Below are positions 42,716-51,224 of a DNA stretch of 64,000 nt, piece by piece. The position numbers were made by a program, and so were the translations under genes. The stretch comes from JAAYHV01 sp964400515 (GTDB lineage Bacteria; Bacillota; Clostridia; Peptostreptococcales; Anaerovoracaceae). The stretch covers positions 1 through 64,000 of the forward strand of contig CAYNTJ010000003.1 of the NCBI GenBank assembly GCA_964400515.1. The letters are read 5' to 3'. How positions within the stretch are numbered: the first letter of the stretch is position 1; the number at the start of each line of letters is the position of its first letter. The notes beneath the pieces were generated by a model that was given only the letters and a program-made list of their open reading frames with translations, searched no databases and was not told the origin of the DNA.

Positions 42716-43414
42716 ATGATCAGAAAAATAATTCAAATAGATGAAGAAAAATGTAATGGCTGCGGTGCATGCGCCGAAGCTTGTCATGAAGGCGCAATAG
42801 CTATGGTTAACGGCAAAGCTAAGCTAATAAGAGACGACTATTGTGACGGACTTGGTGATTGTTTGCCGGCTTGTCCGGTTGACGCCATCAGCTTCATAGA
42901 AAGAGAAGCTAAAGCCTATGACGAGTCGGCTGTACAAAAAAATAAGTTAAATAAACAAGGAGAAAAGCTACCCTGCGGATGTCCCGGAACCGAATCAAAA
43001 AAAATAAGTCATGAAAGCAGCCCTATATATATTAGGGACGATGAGATTCCGTCACAATTATCCCAATGGCCGGTTCAGATTAAATTAGCTCCAATCAACG
43101 CTCCATATTTTAGCGGAGCAAATCTGTTAATAGCTGCTGATTGTACTGCGTTTGCATATGGTAATTTTCATAATAAATTTATTAAAAACCATGTGACCCT
43201 AATCGGTTGTCCTAAACTTGACAGTGGAGATTACACAGAAAAGCTGACAGAAATAATAAAAAACAACGATATTAAAAGTGTCAAAGTTGTGAGAATGCAG
43301 GTGCCCTGCTGCGGCGGAATAGAGACAGCGGTTAAAAACGCTTTACTAAAAAGCGGTAAATTCATTCCTTGGCAAGTAGTTGTCATATCCAATGATGGAC
43401 GAATACTAGAATAA
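42716..43414 (+). CDS. 4Fe-4S dicluster protein with C-terminal domain
   Basis: A 232-residue protein. The N-terminus has two ferredoxin cluster motifs (CNGCGACAEACHEGA and CDGLGDCLPACPVDAISF), the second with an altered spacing typical of this group. A Cys-containing middle (LPCGCPG) and a C-terminal domain with IAADCTAFAYGNF, LIGCPKLD and VPCCGGIE, each holding Cys, follow. Such proteins occur in anaerobes and are thought to transfer electrons; partner unknown. AGGAGG precedes the ATG. Confidence 0.88.
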   Translation: MIRKIIQIDEEKCNGCGACAEACHEGAIAMVNGKAKLIRDDYCDGLGDCLPACPVDAISFIEREAKAYDESAVQKNKLNKQGEKLPCGCPGTESKKISHESSPIYIRDDEIPSQLSQWPVQIKLAPINAPYFSGANLLIAADCTAFAYGNFHNKFIKNHVTLIGCPKLDSGDYTEKLTEIIKNNDIKSVKVVRMQVPCCGGIETAVKNALLKSGKFIPWQVVVISNDGRILE

Positions 43415-43418
43415 CAAT

Positions 43419-43443
43419 AAAAAAAGACCATAGGTCTTTTTTT
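43419..43443. terminator. Bidirectional terminator, ferredoxin-like gene and iscU
   Basis: AAAAAAAGACC-ATA-GGTCTTTTTTT between convergent ends. Confidence 0.85.
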
Positions 43444-43444
43444 A

Positions 43445-43870
43445 TTACATTCCGCAGCAGCCTGTGCATCCGCTACAGCTGTGTTCTGTTTTTTCAATTT
43501 TGCCTTCTTTATTGTAATAGTCTTCAATAGCCGCCTTAACAGCTTCTTCCGCCAATACGGAGCAATGTATTTTGTGCTTTGGCAAACCATCCAAAGCTTC
43601 CACTACAGCCTTATTCGTAAGCTCCAATGCCTCATCTAATGACTTTCCTTTTATCATCTCCGTTGCCATGGAGCTTGTGGCTATGGCGGAGCCGCAGCCA
43701 AATGTATTGAATTTGACATCTGTGATTATGCCTTTGTCAACCTTGATATATATCTTCATGATGTCTCCGCATTTGGCATTACCAACTTCACCCACACCAT
43801 CGGCATCCTCAATTATTCCTAAATTTCTTGGATTTCTGAAGTGATCCATAACTTTATCACTGTATAACAT
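43445..43870 (-). CDS. iscU: Fe-S cluster scaffold protein (IscU/NifU-N type)
   Basis: A 141-residue scaffold. It starts MLYSDKVMDHFRNPRNLGII and keeps the three cluster Cys (Cys34, Cys59, Cys103: NAKCGDIMK, NTFGCGSAIA, IHCSVLA). After about residue 125 a short extra tail has four more Cys (CSGCTGCCG), seen in clostridial NifU-like proteins. It overlaps nifS by 14 nt. It receives sulfur from the desulfurase upstream. Confidence 0.93.
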   Translation of the reverse strand: MLYSDKVMDHFRNPRNLGIIEDADGVGEVGNAKCGDIMKIYIKVDKGIITDVKFNTFGCGSAIATSSMATEMIKGKSLDEALELTNKAVVEALDGLPKHKIHCSVLAEEAVKAAIEDYYNKEGKIEKTEHSCSGCTGCCGM

Positions 43871-45047
43871 ATTCTTTCCTTCCTTCCTTTAAATCGTTCC
43901 ATATCGGTGAGATGGAGCGCAGATAAGCCACCACTTGGGGTATTACTTTAACCATATGCATAATTTCCTCTTCGGAATTGTATTCACTCAAAGATATCCT
44001 GAGGGAACCATGGGCTATTTCATGGGGCAGCCCCAGGGCCAGCAACACATGACTTGGGTCCAACGAACCGGAAGTGCAAGCAGATCCTGATGATGCGGAA
44101 ACCCCCTTGTCATCTAAGAGAAGCAATAATGATTCTCCCTCAATACCCTCAAAGCACATGTTAAGATTTCCCGGCAATCTGCTTATAATGCTGCCATTAA
44201 CCTTAGCGTGGGGAATCTTTTTCAGCTCTTCCATCAAATTATCTCTCATTTTTGAAATATTTATTGTATTTTCTTCCATTCCGTTATTGCTTTCTATCAA
44301 AGCTGCAGCCATACCCATAATAGCCGGTACATTTTCGGTTCCTGCCCTTTTGCCCTTTTCCTGTGCTCCCCCTTCTATAAGACCGGTAAGTTTGATTCCC
44401 TTTCTCACATACAAAGCACCAATTCCCTTAGGTCCATGAAATTTATGAGCTGACATGGACAGCATGTCTATATTCATTTCCAAAACATTTATAGGTATAT
44501 GCCCTACAGCTTGAACTGCATCGGTGTGAAAGATTATTCCCTTTTCCCTGCATATCGATCCAATTTCCTTAATCGGCTGTATTGTTCCTATTTCATTATT
44601 TGCAAACATTACGGTAACCATCACCGTATCATCCCTTATGGCCTCTTTCAAGTCCTTTATCCTTACTAATCCGTCTTCATGGACGGGAAGCAGCGTTATC
44701 TCAAAGCCCTGATTTTTTAATTTTTCCAATGGATGAAGTATTGCATGATGCTCAAAGGCAGTGGATATTATATGCTTTTTATTCTTCCTTTTACCAATTT
44801 CGGTAGCAGATAAAATGGCCTGATTATCGGATTCACTTCCTCCCGATGTAAAATAAATCTCCTCGGGTTTACAGTTTATAACCTCTGCGATGCTTTTTCT
44901 GGCCCTTTCTATTGCTTCCAGTGCCCTCTGGCCCTTCTCATATAAACTAGAAGGATTTCCGTATTCATTTTTCATATACGAAATCATAGTATCTATTGCA
45001 ATTTCACTCATTTTTGTTGTAGCTGCATTATCAGCATATACTCTCAT
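43857..45047 (-). CDS. nifS: Cysteine desulfurase
   Basis: PLP enzyme that takes sulfur from cysteine for Fe-S assembly. The 396-residue class V aminotransferase has the PLP Lys in SMSAHKFHGPKGIGAL, NEIGTIQPI, and the catalytic Cys in SASSGSACTSGSLDPSHVLL, the NifS/IscS type. GGAGGG precedes the ATG. Gene order Rrf2 regulator, nifS, iscU is the standard clostridial unit. Confidence 0.95.
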   Translation of the reverse strand: MRVYADNAATTKMSEIAIDTMISYMKNEYGNPSSLYEKGQRALEAIERARKSIAEVINCKPEEIYFTSGGSESDNQAILSATEIGKRKNKKHIISTAFEHHAILHPLEKLKNQGFEITLLPVHEDGLVRIKDLKEAIRDDTVMVTVMFANNEIGTIQPIKEIGSICREKGIIFHTDAVQAVGHIPINVLEMNIDMLSMSAHKFHGPKGIGALYVRKGIKLTGLIEGGAQEKGKRAGTENVPAIMGMAAALIESNNGMEENTINISKMRDNLMEELKKIPHAKVNGSIISRLPGNLNMCFEGIEGESLLLLLDDKGVSASSGSACTSGSLDPSHVLLALGLPHEIAHGSLRISLSEYNSEEEIMHMVKVIPQVVAYLRSISPIWNDLKEGRKEYVIQ

Positions 45048-45118
45048 ATTCCCTCCTTTATCCTATCTATTTAATAGGATTTTATCCCAAAACCATAGCC
45101 GCCCTAGGCGACCGGTTT

Positions 45119-45520
45119 TCATTTTATCAAATCCCGCAAGGTAACGTTTTCAAGATAGCCGTCAATAATATTGTCCAGCTCCTTCCATAAGGGAAGTGTC
45201 AGACATACATCCGAGTTCTTACATTCACTTACTCCATTGTTTAAACAATTGACGGGAGAAAGATTACCTTCTGTTAATTTTAGTATGGCTCCCACAGTGT
45301 AGTCTTCCGGCGCCCTGCTAAGCTTATACCCTCCGTTTTTACCTCGCATACTGTTTACATATCCGGCTCTGTTTAGTATGGACACCACCAGCTCCAAATA
45401 TTTAACAGATATACCTTGTCTTTCTGATATTTCGGTAAGCGAAACATATTCTTTACTTTTATTTTGGGCTAAATCCAGCATCACTCTTAAGGCATATCTA
45501 CCCTTAGTTGATATCATCAT
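45119..45520 (-). CDS. iscR: Rrf2-family regulator (IscR-like)
   Basis: A 133-residue winged-helix protein. It starts MMISTKGRYALRVMLDLAQN; HTH SLTEISERQGISVKYLELVV. Three Cys near the C-terminus (VNCLNNGVSECKNSDVCLT) can hold an Fe-S cluster. GGAGGG lies 9 nt before the chosen ATG; an earlier in-frame ATG adds 18 residues through that site. It most likely controls the nifS-iscU unit behind it (71-nt gap) in response to cluster supply. Confidence 0.9.
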   Translation of the reverse strand: MMISTKGRYALRVMLDLAQNKSKEYVSLTEISERQGISVKYLELVVSILNRAGYVNSMRGKNGGYKLSRAPEDYTVGAILKLTEGNLSPVNCLNNGVSECKNSDVCLTLPLWKELDNIIDGYLENVTLRDLIK

Positions 45521-45602
45521 ATATTTGCCCTCCTTTATTATCCCTATACTACCATAGGAATTAGGGGAAATCAATATGTTTGCACAAACTTCACAAATAA
45601 AA

Positions 45603-45638
45603 CAAAATTCCCGGGGTACTTAAAGCCCCGGGAATTTC
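45603..45638 (-). terminator. Terminator of the XRE-regulator gene
   Basis: AAATTCCCGGGG / CCCCGGGAATTT with a 9-nt loop and a T-rich end on the minus strand, about 130 nt past the XRE gene. Confidence 0.8.
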
Positions 45639-45765
45639 CAATAAATTATACATTAAGAGATTATTATGTAATTAGTACTTCTAATACCTTAATTTCATCA
45701 TTATTCTGCCACTTATGAAGATTTTTTTATTACATAAACAAATCTTTATATTACATTTGACTGAA

Positions 45766-46353
45766 TTATTTTATCATCTGATAAAGCAAGCCCTCTTTTT
45801 TGCTGTACCATACCAGCTGTCCTCTCTTATGCTTTGAAAATTCCACACTTAATGACCATTCGGGATAAAGCTTTACCAAATCTATTTCCGATTCATTTAC
45901 CAAAGCAACAAACATTATGTAGTCTTCTTTAGTCATGGGATGATCCCCCATGACTCTTATATAATCATCATATTTTTCGATATTCAATTCTTGGAATTTT
46001 TCTGCCTTTTTTAGTTTGCCCGGCTCGATTCTTCTTCCACAGCATGAAATTTGGGAATTGCCTGTTGCCACGGTAATATTACCGCAGCTTGGACAAATAT
46101 GATATTTGGCCCTTTTCATGTTACCGCTGTTTGTTTCATTTATCATTAGCTCCCCCTGAAGCAGTTCTCCAACATTCGCATTTAATACCGATGACAAATC
46201 ATTCAAAAAGGATACATCCGGAGCCCCAAGACCCCTCTCCCATTTGGATATGGTTTTATCACTTAAACCCAATCTGTCAGCCAAATCCTTTTGTGTCATG
46301 CCTTTTTCTATTCTTAAAAATCTTATAAGTTCTCCGGTTTTTATATTGTTCAT
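45766..46353 (-). CDS. XRE regulator fused to a degenerate desulfoferrodoxin-like domain
   Basis: A 195-residue protein. Residues 6-60 are an XRE/Cro-type HTH (IRFLRIEKGMTQKDLADRLG, then DKTISKWERG). Residues 85-195 follow the layout of the superoxide reductase encoded at 15.9 kb: CPSCGN (Cys87, Cys90) and CCGRRIE (Cys104, Cys105) match its desulforedoxin site, and GDHPMTKEDYIMFVAL matches STLHPMTKEHHISMIVL. The first His, the HH pair and the CNIHG ligands are replaced (YSKKEG), so the catalytic iron is lost while the four-Cys site may remain. A redox- or metal-sensing regulator is inferred. GGAGGTGG precedes the ATG. Confidence 0.82.
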   Translation of the reverse strand: MNNIKTGELIRFLRIEKGMTQKDLADRLGLSDKTISKWERGLGAPDVSFLNDLSSVLNANVGELLQGELMINETNSGNMKRAKYHICPSCGNITVATGNSQISCCGRRIEPGKLKKAEKFQELNIEKYDDYIRVMGDHPMTKEDYIMFVALVNESEIDLVKLYPEWSLSVEFSKHKRGQLVWYSKKEGLLYQMIK

Positions 46354-46416
46354 AAGCCACCTCCTTATTTAATCTAACAAATAAGCTATACTTATTCAAT
46401 AAACTAATCGTAGAGT

Positions 46417-46441
46417 AAAAAAAGCCACTAAAAGTGGCTTA
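46417..46441 (-). terminator. Terminator of thrC
   Basis: AAGCCACT-TTT-AGTGGCTT followed by TTTTT on the minus strand, at the thrC stop. Confidence 0.85.
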
Positions 46442-47911
46442 AACAGAATATCTTATGGAATCCTTCATGTCCTTGGTATCTATAACTTTATTATGTTTTA
46501 TTTCTTTTTTGTCCAGATCCTTTAACCCTTCAGGAATTTTAACCTTTGTTTTTTCGTTGACCTTGGAAATGGCCTCAAAACCATCTCTGCCCTTCTCTAT
46601 CTTTAAAGCATCTGCCACATTTTCCGCAAATTTATATGCGCTTGCCGTTGATGCTATTATAGTTTTCGTGGCATCCTTAGTGGCATTTATATAATCCATA
46701 TAAACAGAATATGCGACGGCTGTATGGGTATCCATTAAGTAATTTTCTTTATCAAATAAATCCTTAATGCTATTGGTAACCTTGTCCATGTCTGCATATC
46801 CGCCAAAAAATTCGTTCAAATTTTCCATTACCTTCTGAGATACTCTATACTTACCTTCAGTTGAAAGGCATTCCATATATTTTTTAATCTCTCCCCCATC
46901 CGATTGGGAAAGATGATATAAAAGTCTCTCTAGGTTACTGGAAATTAAGATATCCATGGAAGGAGATGTGGTCAAATAGAAGTCTCTTTCTATTGAGTAC
47001 TCCCCTGTATTTAAGAAATCCGTTAAAACCTTATTTTCATTGGAGGCACATATAAACCTATTTACAGGAATTCCCATTTTATTTGCATAGTATCCTGCCA
47101 ATATGTTACCGAAGTTTCCGGCGGGAACAACTATATTAATTGCTTCCCCATACTTTATTTCTCCCCTTTCCAAAAGCTTTATATATGAATATACATAATA
47201 TACAACTTGGGGAACCAGTCTTCCAATATTTATTGAATTTGCAGATGACAATCTAACGCCTTTATCTGATAATTCCTTGGCAAATTCTTCATCATTAAAT
47301 ATTTCTTTAACACCACTTTGGGCATCGTCAAAATTACCGTTAATGGCAAACACATGGGTATTTTCACCTTCTTGGGTTACCATTTGTCTTTCCTGTACCT
47401 GACTTACCCCCTTGTTTGGATAAAACACAAGAATTTCTGTGCCCTCAACATCAGCAAAACCTTCCAATGCTGCTTTTCCCGTATCACCTGAGGTTGCCGT
47501 TAATATGCATACCTTCTTTTTTTCATTTTCTTTTTTTATGGATACCGTTAGAAGATAAGGTAATATTGACAGCGCCATGTCTTTAAATGCCGCTGTAGGT
47601 CCATGATATAGCTCCAGAAAATAGCAATTATTTGTTTTAACAACCGGAACTATTTCTTCACAATCAAACTTATCATTATATGCTCCATCTATACAATACA
47701 TCAATTCCTCATCGGTAAAATCGTCAAAAAACGATTTTAATATCGGAAATGCAATTTCCTTATAGCTCTTGCCCATCATATCCCTTACATCAAATGGTAA
47801 TCCGGGAATTTCCTCCGGAACATAAAGACCCTTATCATCAGCTAAACCCCTAATTATAGCCTTTGATGATGAAATCTTTAATTCACTGCCTCTGGTACTT
47901 TTATATATCAT
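46439..47911 (-). CDS. thrC: Threonine synthase
   Basis: PLP enzyme turning O-phosphohomoserine into threonine. The 490-residue product starts MIYKSTRGSELKISSSKAII, has YHGPTAAFKDMALSILPYLL with the PLP Lys, LTATSGDTGKAALEGF, and VVPAGNFGNILAGYYANKMG, as in the long fungal/gram-negative-like type II form. The start is set by AAGGGG 7 nt upstream; longer versions run back into the tRNA-Gly gene. It lies 19 nt behind that tRNA and may be co-transcribed with it. Confidence 0.94.
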   Translation of the reverse strand: MIYKSTRGSELKISSSKAIIRGLADDKGLYVPEEIPGLPFDVRDMMGKSYKEIAFPILKSFFDDFTDEELMYCIDGAYNDKFDCEEIVPVVKTNNCYFLELYHGPTAAFKDMALSILPYLLTVSIKKENEKKKVCILTATSGDTGKAALEGFADVEGTEILVFYPNKGVSQVQERQMVTQEGENTHVFAINGNFDDAQSGVKEIFNDEEFAKELSDKGVRLSSANSINIGRLVPQVVYYVYSYIKLLERGEIKYGEAINIVVPAGNFGNILAGYYANKMGIPVNRFICASNENKVLTDFLNTGEYSIERDFYLTTSPSMDILISSNLERLLYHLSQSDGGEIKKYMECLSTEGKYRVSQKVMENLNEFFGGYADMDKVTNSIKDLFDKENYLMDTHTAVAYSVYMDYINATKDATKTIIASTASAYKFAENVADALKIEKGRDGFEAISKVNEKTKVKIPEGLKDLDKKEIKHNKVIDTKDMKDSIRYSV

Positions 47912-47930
47912 TTTAATACCCCTTTTTAAA

Positions 47931-48004
47931 TGGAGCGGGTGAGGGGAATCGAACCCCCGATTTGAGCTTGGGAAGCTCACGGTTTACCATTAACCTACAC
48001 CCGC
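47931..48004 (-). tRNA. tRNA-Gly (anticodon CCC)
   Basis: A 74-nt cloverleaf with encoded CCA. Acceptor stem GCGGGTG/CACCCGC, D-arm GGTT/AACC, anticodon arm TGAGC-TTCCCAA-GCTCA giving anticodon CCC, and a T-arm with GGGTTCGATTCCC. It reads GGG codons. It is placed between the fusion gene at 48.1 kb and thrC. Confidence 0.95.
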
Positions 48005-48057
48005 AGTTTAAACTAATTTGTTTGATATTATACAATCATTTAACCATTGTGTCAAAC

Positions 48058-49953
48058 TTAAAACAGTTCCTTTTCCTTATCCATGGCATCCTTTATCATT
48101 TTTGGTATAATTCTGCATTTTGTCTCCGAAACCGAAGCCACGGAAACTCTAAGTCCTTTATCAAGGGGTACAATAAAAAGCCCTTCCTTTTCTAAAATAC
48201 CGCTAATCTCATCCGGATTGTCACAGGGAACTGATATAAAGAAACCTGCATCAAAAGGTACGGTTTTCAGGCCGATTCTATTGGCTTCTTCTTCAAAAGC
48301 CCTTCCTCTTTTTATTAGCATTTCCCTGAAATCAGCCCTCTCAAAATCAACCAGCTCCAATAATTCCCTATCATTAAATATTTTTTCGATTACTGTTTGC
48401 GGAGCTCTGGCGCAATTTGACCATGAACCTCTGCCGGAATATGAGCACACCCTTAGGAATTCATCGGCAACAGCTTTATCCTTTGCCATGCAAATCATAG
48501 CTCCGCATCTAAACCCATAAAAAGTAAAGGTTTTAGATGTGCTATAGGCAATTATAGGTAAAATATTTGTATTAAGCCCTTCCAGTAAAGGCATAAATTT
48601 CCTATACTCCTCTTCATTTCCCGCAAAGTCAATATATGCAACATCTACCAAAAGAGCAATTTTTCTTTCCTCATCAACTTGGTTTAAAACCTCTATCACA
48701 CTGCTCCAATCCTCTAAGGTTAATGAATAACCTGTTGGATTATGCGCCGGAGTATTTAATATAACTACAAGTTTTTTCTGATCTCTTAAAAGTCTTTTTA
48801 CATTGGCTTTAAAGGATTCGATATTAAAGCTCCTGTTTTCGTCAAAAAGCTCAAAGGTATCAATGCCCCTACCTATTTCTCCCGCAATGGTTTTATATGG
48901 TGACCAAAACCAATCGGATGTTAACACCCTATCTCCAATGTCAGAGTAATTGGCTATTGTGTTTCTAATCGCTCCGGTTCCCCCGGGAGTAGCCACTGCT
49001 TCCACATAAGCGTTTGGAATGTATTTACCAAAGGCCGCCTTTTTTATAGCCTCCCTGTAGCCGGATGTCCCGGCAATAGGTGCATATTCTGCATATTCCT
49101 TTGGTTCAAGCATTTTAACCGCTTTGTCAACGGAAGAAAGCACCACCAGGTCCCCATCATCATCAAGTAATGCTCCAATGGTACCGTTTATTACTGCTTC
49201 CTTACCCTTTTCTTCAATCATTTTTTTTGCTCTGGTACTAATTCCAAAGATTTTATCCTCCATCGGGATATCTCTCCCGTTAAGAGCCGCAAATACACCG
49301 TCCTTCAAATTATTATCCCCCTTAGTAATTTTAAAATAATTTATACTCTTACCCCTAGAACTAAATTTTTTTTCGTATTCCGTCATCACATTATTTTTTG
49401 CCATATCCCCTTTGTGCAAATCCCTGCTGAGTTTACTTAGAGTAATATTCTGAGAAATCGCTTCCCTCAACGAATATTCGAAAAATTCATCGTTATCTGT
49501 CTTGAATTCTATAGTGCCGTTTTGGGTCAAAATATGAAAATAGTTGATAATCTTATTCCTATGGGTCAGTCTCTTCTTTGCCAGTCGTTTTTTAGGCCAA
49601 GGGTCACTGAAATTCAAATAAATGCCTGAAATTTCCCCTTCACCAAACCATTCCTTTACATCATCTACAAATCCCGGAATAAAAAACAAATTATCGATTT
49701 TTCCCGCCAGCTTTTGTAATGCTTTGTATAAAACACTTCTATTACCTTCTATCGCAATAAAATTATACTCGGGATATTTCTTTGCCATTTGGCAAATAAA
49801 ATCCCCCTTTCCGGCTCCTATTTCCAGATATATTTCCCCATCATTTTTAAATAATTCTTTCCACTTACCCAAATAACATTCAGGCTCGAATATTAATAAA
49901 TCCTCATAGCTTAATAGCTTATCATCGACGTTTTTTATTCTTCTCTGTCTCAA
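48058..49953 (-). CDS. TrmB tRNA methyltransferase-aminotransferase fusion
   Basis: One 631-residue frame with two enzymes. Residues 1-215 are TrmB, which makes m7G46 in tRNA: SAM motif LEIGAGKGDF, LNFSDPWPKKRLAKKRLTH and TEYEKKFSSRGKSI are all present. Residues about 231-631 are a class I PLP aminotransferase: INGTIGALLDDDGDL, HNPTG (Asn405 region), Asp437 and Tyr440, and the PLP Lys474 in AYSTSKTFTFYGFRCG. An internal ATG at 49263 begins the second domain, with GGGAG 10 nt ahead, so a separate aminotransferase could also be made. It starts 2 nt after queT. Confidence 0.88.
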   Translation of the reverse strand: MRQRRIKNVDDKLLSYEDLLIFEPECYLGKWKELFKNDGEIYLEIGAGKGDFICQMAKKYPEYNFIAIEGNRSVLYKALQKLAGKIDNLFFIPGFVDDVKEWFGEGEISGIYLNFSDPWPKKRLAKKRLTHRNKIINYFHILTQNGTIEFKTDNDEFFEYSLREAISQNITLSKLSRDLHKGDMAKNNVMTEYEKKFSSRGKSINYFKITKGDNNLKDGVFAALNGRDIPMEDKIFGISTRAKKMIEEKGKEAVINGTIGALLDDDGDLVVLSSVDKAVKMLEPKEYAEYAPIAGTSGYREAIKKAAFGKYIPNAYVEAVATPGGTGAIRNTIANYSDIGDRVLTSDWFWSPYKTIAGEIGRGIDTFELFDENRSFNIESFKANVKRLLRDQKKLVVILNTPAHNPTGYSLTLEDWSSVIEVLNQVDEERKIALLVDVAYIDFAGNEEEYRKFMPLLEGLNTNILPIIAYSTSKTFTFYGFRCGAMICMAKDKAVADEFLRVCSYSGRGSWSNCARAPQTVIEKIFNDRELLELVDFERADFREMLIKRGRAFEEEANRIGLKTVPFDAGFFISVPCDNPDEISGILEKEGLFIVPLDKGLRVSVASVSETKCRIIPKMIKDAMDKEKELF

Positions 49954-49955
49954 TT

Positions 49956-50423
49956 TTATTTAAATATTTCCTTTCTTCTTTCCAATGCATATATCAGAGG
50001 CATTCCCAACGCATAACAAGCTATGGCTTCTCCTCCGGCTACCCATAGCATACAAGCCCAAAGGGAAACATCTACTCCGTATACATAATATAGGAGCATA
50101 CCTATCACAACACCATTTACTATTATCGGAGGTAACGGTACCAACCATTTGTGATTCTTTAGCTTATATGAACCGTAAGCTGCAACCAGTGTGGCCAAGC
50201 TTCCCAGCACCATGTCTATCACTCCCATGGGGCTAATTATATTTGCTATCAAACACCCTATAAAAAGGCCCGGTATTGCCGCAGGTGTAAACATGGGAAG
50301 CACAGTTAATGCCTCAGATATTCTTATCTGCATAAGGCCATAACTAAAAGGTGCTATTGCCATGGTTAACACCGCATAAACACTGGCAATTACCGCCGCT
50401 GTAACTAATTTTTTACTACTCAT
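49956..50423 (-). CDS. queT: ECF transporter S component, QueT family
   Basis: A 155-residue membrane protein with five to six helices that captures a queuosine precursor for an ECF transporter. Signature MSSKKLVTAAVIASVYAVLT, YGLMQIRISEALTVLPMFTP and GGEAIACYALGMPL are those of QueT. It overlaps ecfT by 4 nt (ATGA). The energy-coupling module A1-A2-T is directly upstream in the same operon. No preQ1 riboswitch was found in the short leader. Confidence 0.9.
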   Translation of the reverse strand: MSSKKLVTAAVIASVYAVLTMAIAPFSYGLMQIRISEALTVLPMFTPAAIPGLFIGCLIANIISPMGVIDMVLGSLATLVAAYGSYKLKNHKWLVPLPPIIVNGVVIGMLLYYVYGVDVSLWACMLWVAGGEAIACYALGMPLIYALERRKEIFK

Positions 50424-51217
50424 ATTAACCTCGTTCCAATTATTATTATTAAAAATATAGCCAAAATAAAGGCTGCCAATAAATCTCTCTTGGTATACCT
50501 TATTTCATTCATTCGTGTTCTGCCTTTTCCCCCTCTGTAGCATCTAGCTTCCATAGCCATGGCCAAATCCTGTGCTATTCTAAATGCACTTATAAAAAGG
50601 GGAACTAAAATAGGTATCAAGCTTTTTGCTCTTTTTATAATTCCTCCGGTTTCAAAATCAGCACCCCTTGCCTGCTGGGCTTTCATGATTTTATCCGTTT
50701 CTTCCAGCAGTGTAGGTATGAATCTAAGCGCTATTGTCATCATCATGGCAATTTCGTGACTCGGCACATTGAGCTTTTCCAAAGGCCTTAGTAATTTCTC
50801 TATACCGTCTGTTAAACTAAGAGGTTTTGTTGTTAATGTTAATAGGGATGAGCCAACTATTAAAAGCACTAATCTGGCCGCCATAAAAAAGGCTCTGTAA
50901 ACACCCTCATAAGTTACGGTTACTATACCAAAGCTGAAAAGAACCCTTCCGTCTATCATGAGCATATTAATTATAAAGGTGAAAATAATAATTACAAAAA
51001 CAGGTTTTAAACCTTTAAATATAAAGCTTACGGGCACCTTTGAAACCAGTATTATCAAACCTATCGAGAAGGTTGCCAACAGGAAGCCATAAAAATTATT
51101 TACAATAAAAAGCTCTACTATGAACATTATAGTAGCAATTATTTTAGTCCTGGCATCCAGGTGATGTATTGATGATTTTCCAGGATAGTATTGACCTAAA
51201 GTTATATCTCTAATCAT
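50420..51217 (-). CDS. ecfT: ECF transporter transmembrane protein EcfT
   Basis: A 265-residue coupling protein. Helices are seen in the N-terminal half and the two Ala-Arg-Gly coupling motifs lie in the cytosolic part (KAQQARGADFETGG and MAMEARCYRGGKGRTRMNEI). The start MIRDITLGQYYPGKSSIHHL with LDARTKIIATI is typical. It lies 7 nt after the second ATPase. It joins the ATPases with changing S components. Confidence 0.94.
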   Translation of the reverse strand: MIRDITLGQYYPGKSSIHHLDARTKIIATIMFIVELFIVNNFYGFLLATFSIGLIILVSKVPVSFIFKGLKPVFVIIIFTFIINMLMIDGRVLFSFGIVTVTYEGVYRAFFMAARLVLLIVGSSLLTLTTKPLSLTDGIEKLLRPLEKLNVPSHEIAMMMTIALRFIPTLLEETDKIMKAQQARGADFETGGIIKRAKSLIPILVPLFISAFRIAQDLAMAMEARCYRGGKGRTRMNEIRYTKRDLLAAFILAIFLIIIIGTRLI

Positions 51218-51224
51218 CTTTAAT

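Noticed and set aside
47890..48060. T-box or other leader in front of thrC
   Set aside because: The upstream sequence is occupied by a complete tRNA-Gly gene and leaves only 19 nt before thrC.
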